From NCBI RefSeq assembly GCF_000010425.1, contig NC_008618.1:303946-367945 (forward strand): a DNA stretch of 64,000 nucleotides. The letters run 5' to 3'. Positions 63,309 through 64,000 of this stretch are shown piece after piece. The first letter of the stretch is position 1, and every line of letters starts with the position of its first letter. The stretch is from Bifidobacterium adolescentis ATCC 15703. Lineage in GTDB: Bacteria; Actinomycetota; Actinomycetes; Actinomycetales; Bifidobacteriaceae. Position numbers and translations under genes: made by a program. Under the pieces are notes generated by a model. That model was not told where the DNA came from, searched no databases, and saw nothing but the letters and a program-made list of their open reading frames with translations.

Positions 63309-64000
63309 ATGACGTTGGAGCAGATGCTGGCAACGCCGTCGGTGGTTGCGGCATTGGTGGTCGTGGCCGTGGTCGTGTTCGTCGTGGCGTTCCTGCTTGG
63401 CCGCAGACGAGGCTTCCAGGATGTGCAGGACAGCGTCGACCCCAATGATCCGAGCCTGTTCGGAGCTGCGAAGAACACGTCCCTGTTCGGCCCCCGCGTT
63501 CCCGTGCAGTCCACGGAACGCCAGCTGGTGGCCGTCATGCCCGAAGCTTTGGTGGTCGTAGACTCGCTGGCCACGGTCCAATACGCATCCCCGGCCGCGC
63601 GGCGCTTCGGCATCATCCACGACCAGGCGATGGCGCTCGCGGAAATCCGCGACATCGTGAAACTGGTCTCCACAGACAGCGTGGTGCGCGAACGCGAACT
63701 GACCATCCCCCTGCACGGCCGCACGCGAACGGGCGTGGTGAACACGAACGGCAAAGGCGTCGAAGCCGGCAAGCCGCTGCCCGAAGACACGCTCTACCTG
63801 CACGTGCGCGTCGGACAGATCGCCGACAACCTATTTGCGATTTTCATTTCCGACATGAGCGAGCAACGCCGTTTCGAAATCATGCGGCGCGATTTCGTCA
63901 CCAACGTCTCGCACGAACTGAAAACCCCGGCAGGCGCGATTTCTCTGCTCGCCGAAACGATCGGCGACGCGGCCGACGATCCGGACGCGGTGAAATACTT
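63309..64000 (+). CDS. Sensor histidine kinase, SenX3/PhoR-like, 3'-truncated by the window edge
   Basis: The reading frame is open from ATG 63309 to the end of the window, about 230 residues. One transmembrane segment (about 12-32) is followed by a PAS-like region (about 65-190, MPEALVVVDSLATVQYASPA) and the start of a HisKA domain with phospho-acceptor His202 in SHELKTP. The short N-terminus with a single TM helix and a PAS domain is the plan of actinobacterial SenX3, the phosphate-sensing partner of RegX3. The response regulator would lie beyond the window. GGAAGG precedes the ATG. Confidence 0.88.
   Translation, partial: MTLEQMLATPSVVAALVVVAVVVFVVAFLLGRRRGFQDVQDSVDPNDPSLFGAAKNTSLFGPRVPVQSTERQLVAVMPEALVVVDSLATVQYASPAARRFGIIHDQAMALAEIRDIVKLVSTDSVVRERELTIPLHGRTRTGVVNTNGKGVEAGKPLPEDTLYLHVRVGQIADNLFAIFISDMSEQRRFEIMRRDFVTNVSHELKTPAGAISLLAETIGDAADDPDAVKY

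Overview
The window is a continuous piece of a high-GC actinobacterial chromosome, almost certainly Bifidobacterium. The main reasons are a single giant type I fatty acid synthase with its own AcpS, a BirA without a DNA-binding domain, actinobacterial RNase E/G, Obg and NusG with long disordered extensions, and the tRNA-Trp/secE/nusG/rplK/rplA order. The species cannot be fixed from sequence reading alone. I see no phage, insertion sequence, transposase or CRISPR array.

Layout: 1-8.3 kb holds the end of pgi, rplS, lepB-rnhB, an ABC exporter pair, an AEC-type permease and dapE. 8.3-16.6 kb holds an RNase E/G gene with a long leader, rplU-rpmA-obgE, proB and an aspartate aminotransferase. 16.9-19.6 kb is the tRNA-Trp, secE, nusG, rplK, rplA block.

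19.7-38.5 kb is a lipid and biotin neighbourhood: a FasR-like PucR-type regulator, a large membrane protein, the biotin ligase BirA, the biotin transporter BioY, the acyl-CoA carboxylase pair (biotinylated alpha chain and carboxyltransferase), the roughly 3,110-residue FAS-I, and AcpS, which arms its carrier domain. Together these cover biotin uptake, carboxylase biotinylation, malonyl-CoA production, fatty acid synthesis and probably its regulation.

38.5-43 kb holds tRNA-Gly(TCC), an unknown membrane protein, rpsO and pnp, whose product has an unusual Arg/Asp repeat tail. 43-48.3 kb is lemA followed by two tandem DUF2207 membrane proteins. 48.5-52 kb holds an aldo/keto reductase and a divergent LysE-type exporter/MocR regulator pair. 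52-59.5 kb holds a U32 peptidase-family protein, a PgeF-like protein, an IspD/TarI-like cytidylyltransferase, a pyroglutamyl-peptidase homologue lacking its catalytic His, a long DivIVA/Scy-like coiled-coil protein, and aminopeptidase C followed by a dense hairpin array. 59.9-64 kb has two tandem DAHP synthases, MTA/SAH nucleosidase and the start of a SenX3/PhoR-like histidine kinase.

The most unusual features are the Ser-for-His change in the Pcp homologue, the FasR-like regulator beside a FAS-I cluster, the matching Arg/Asp-rich regions in RNase E/G and PNPase, and several families of intergenic hairpins and short tandem repeats.
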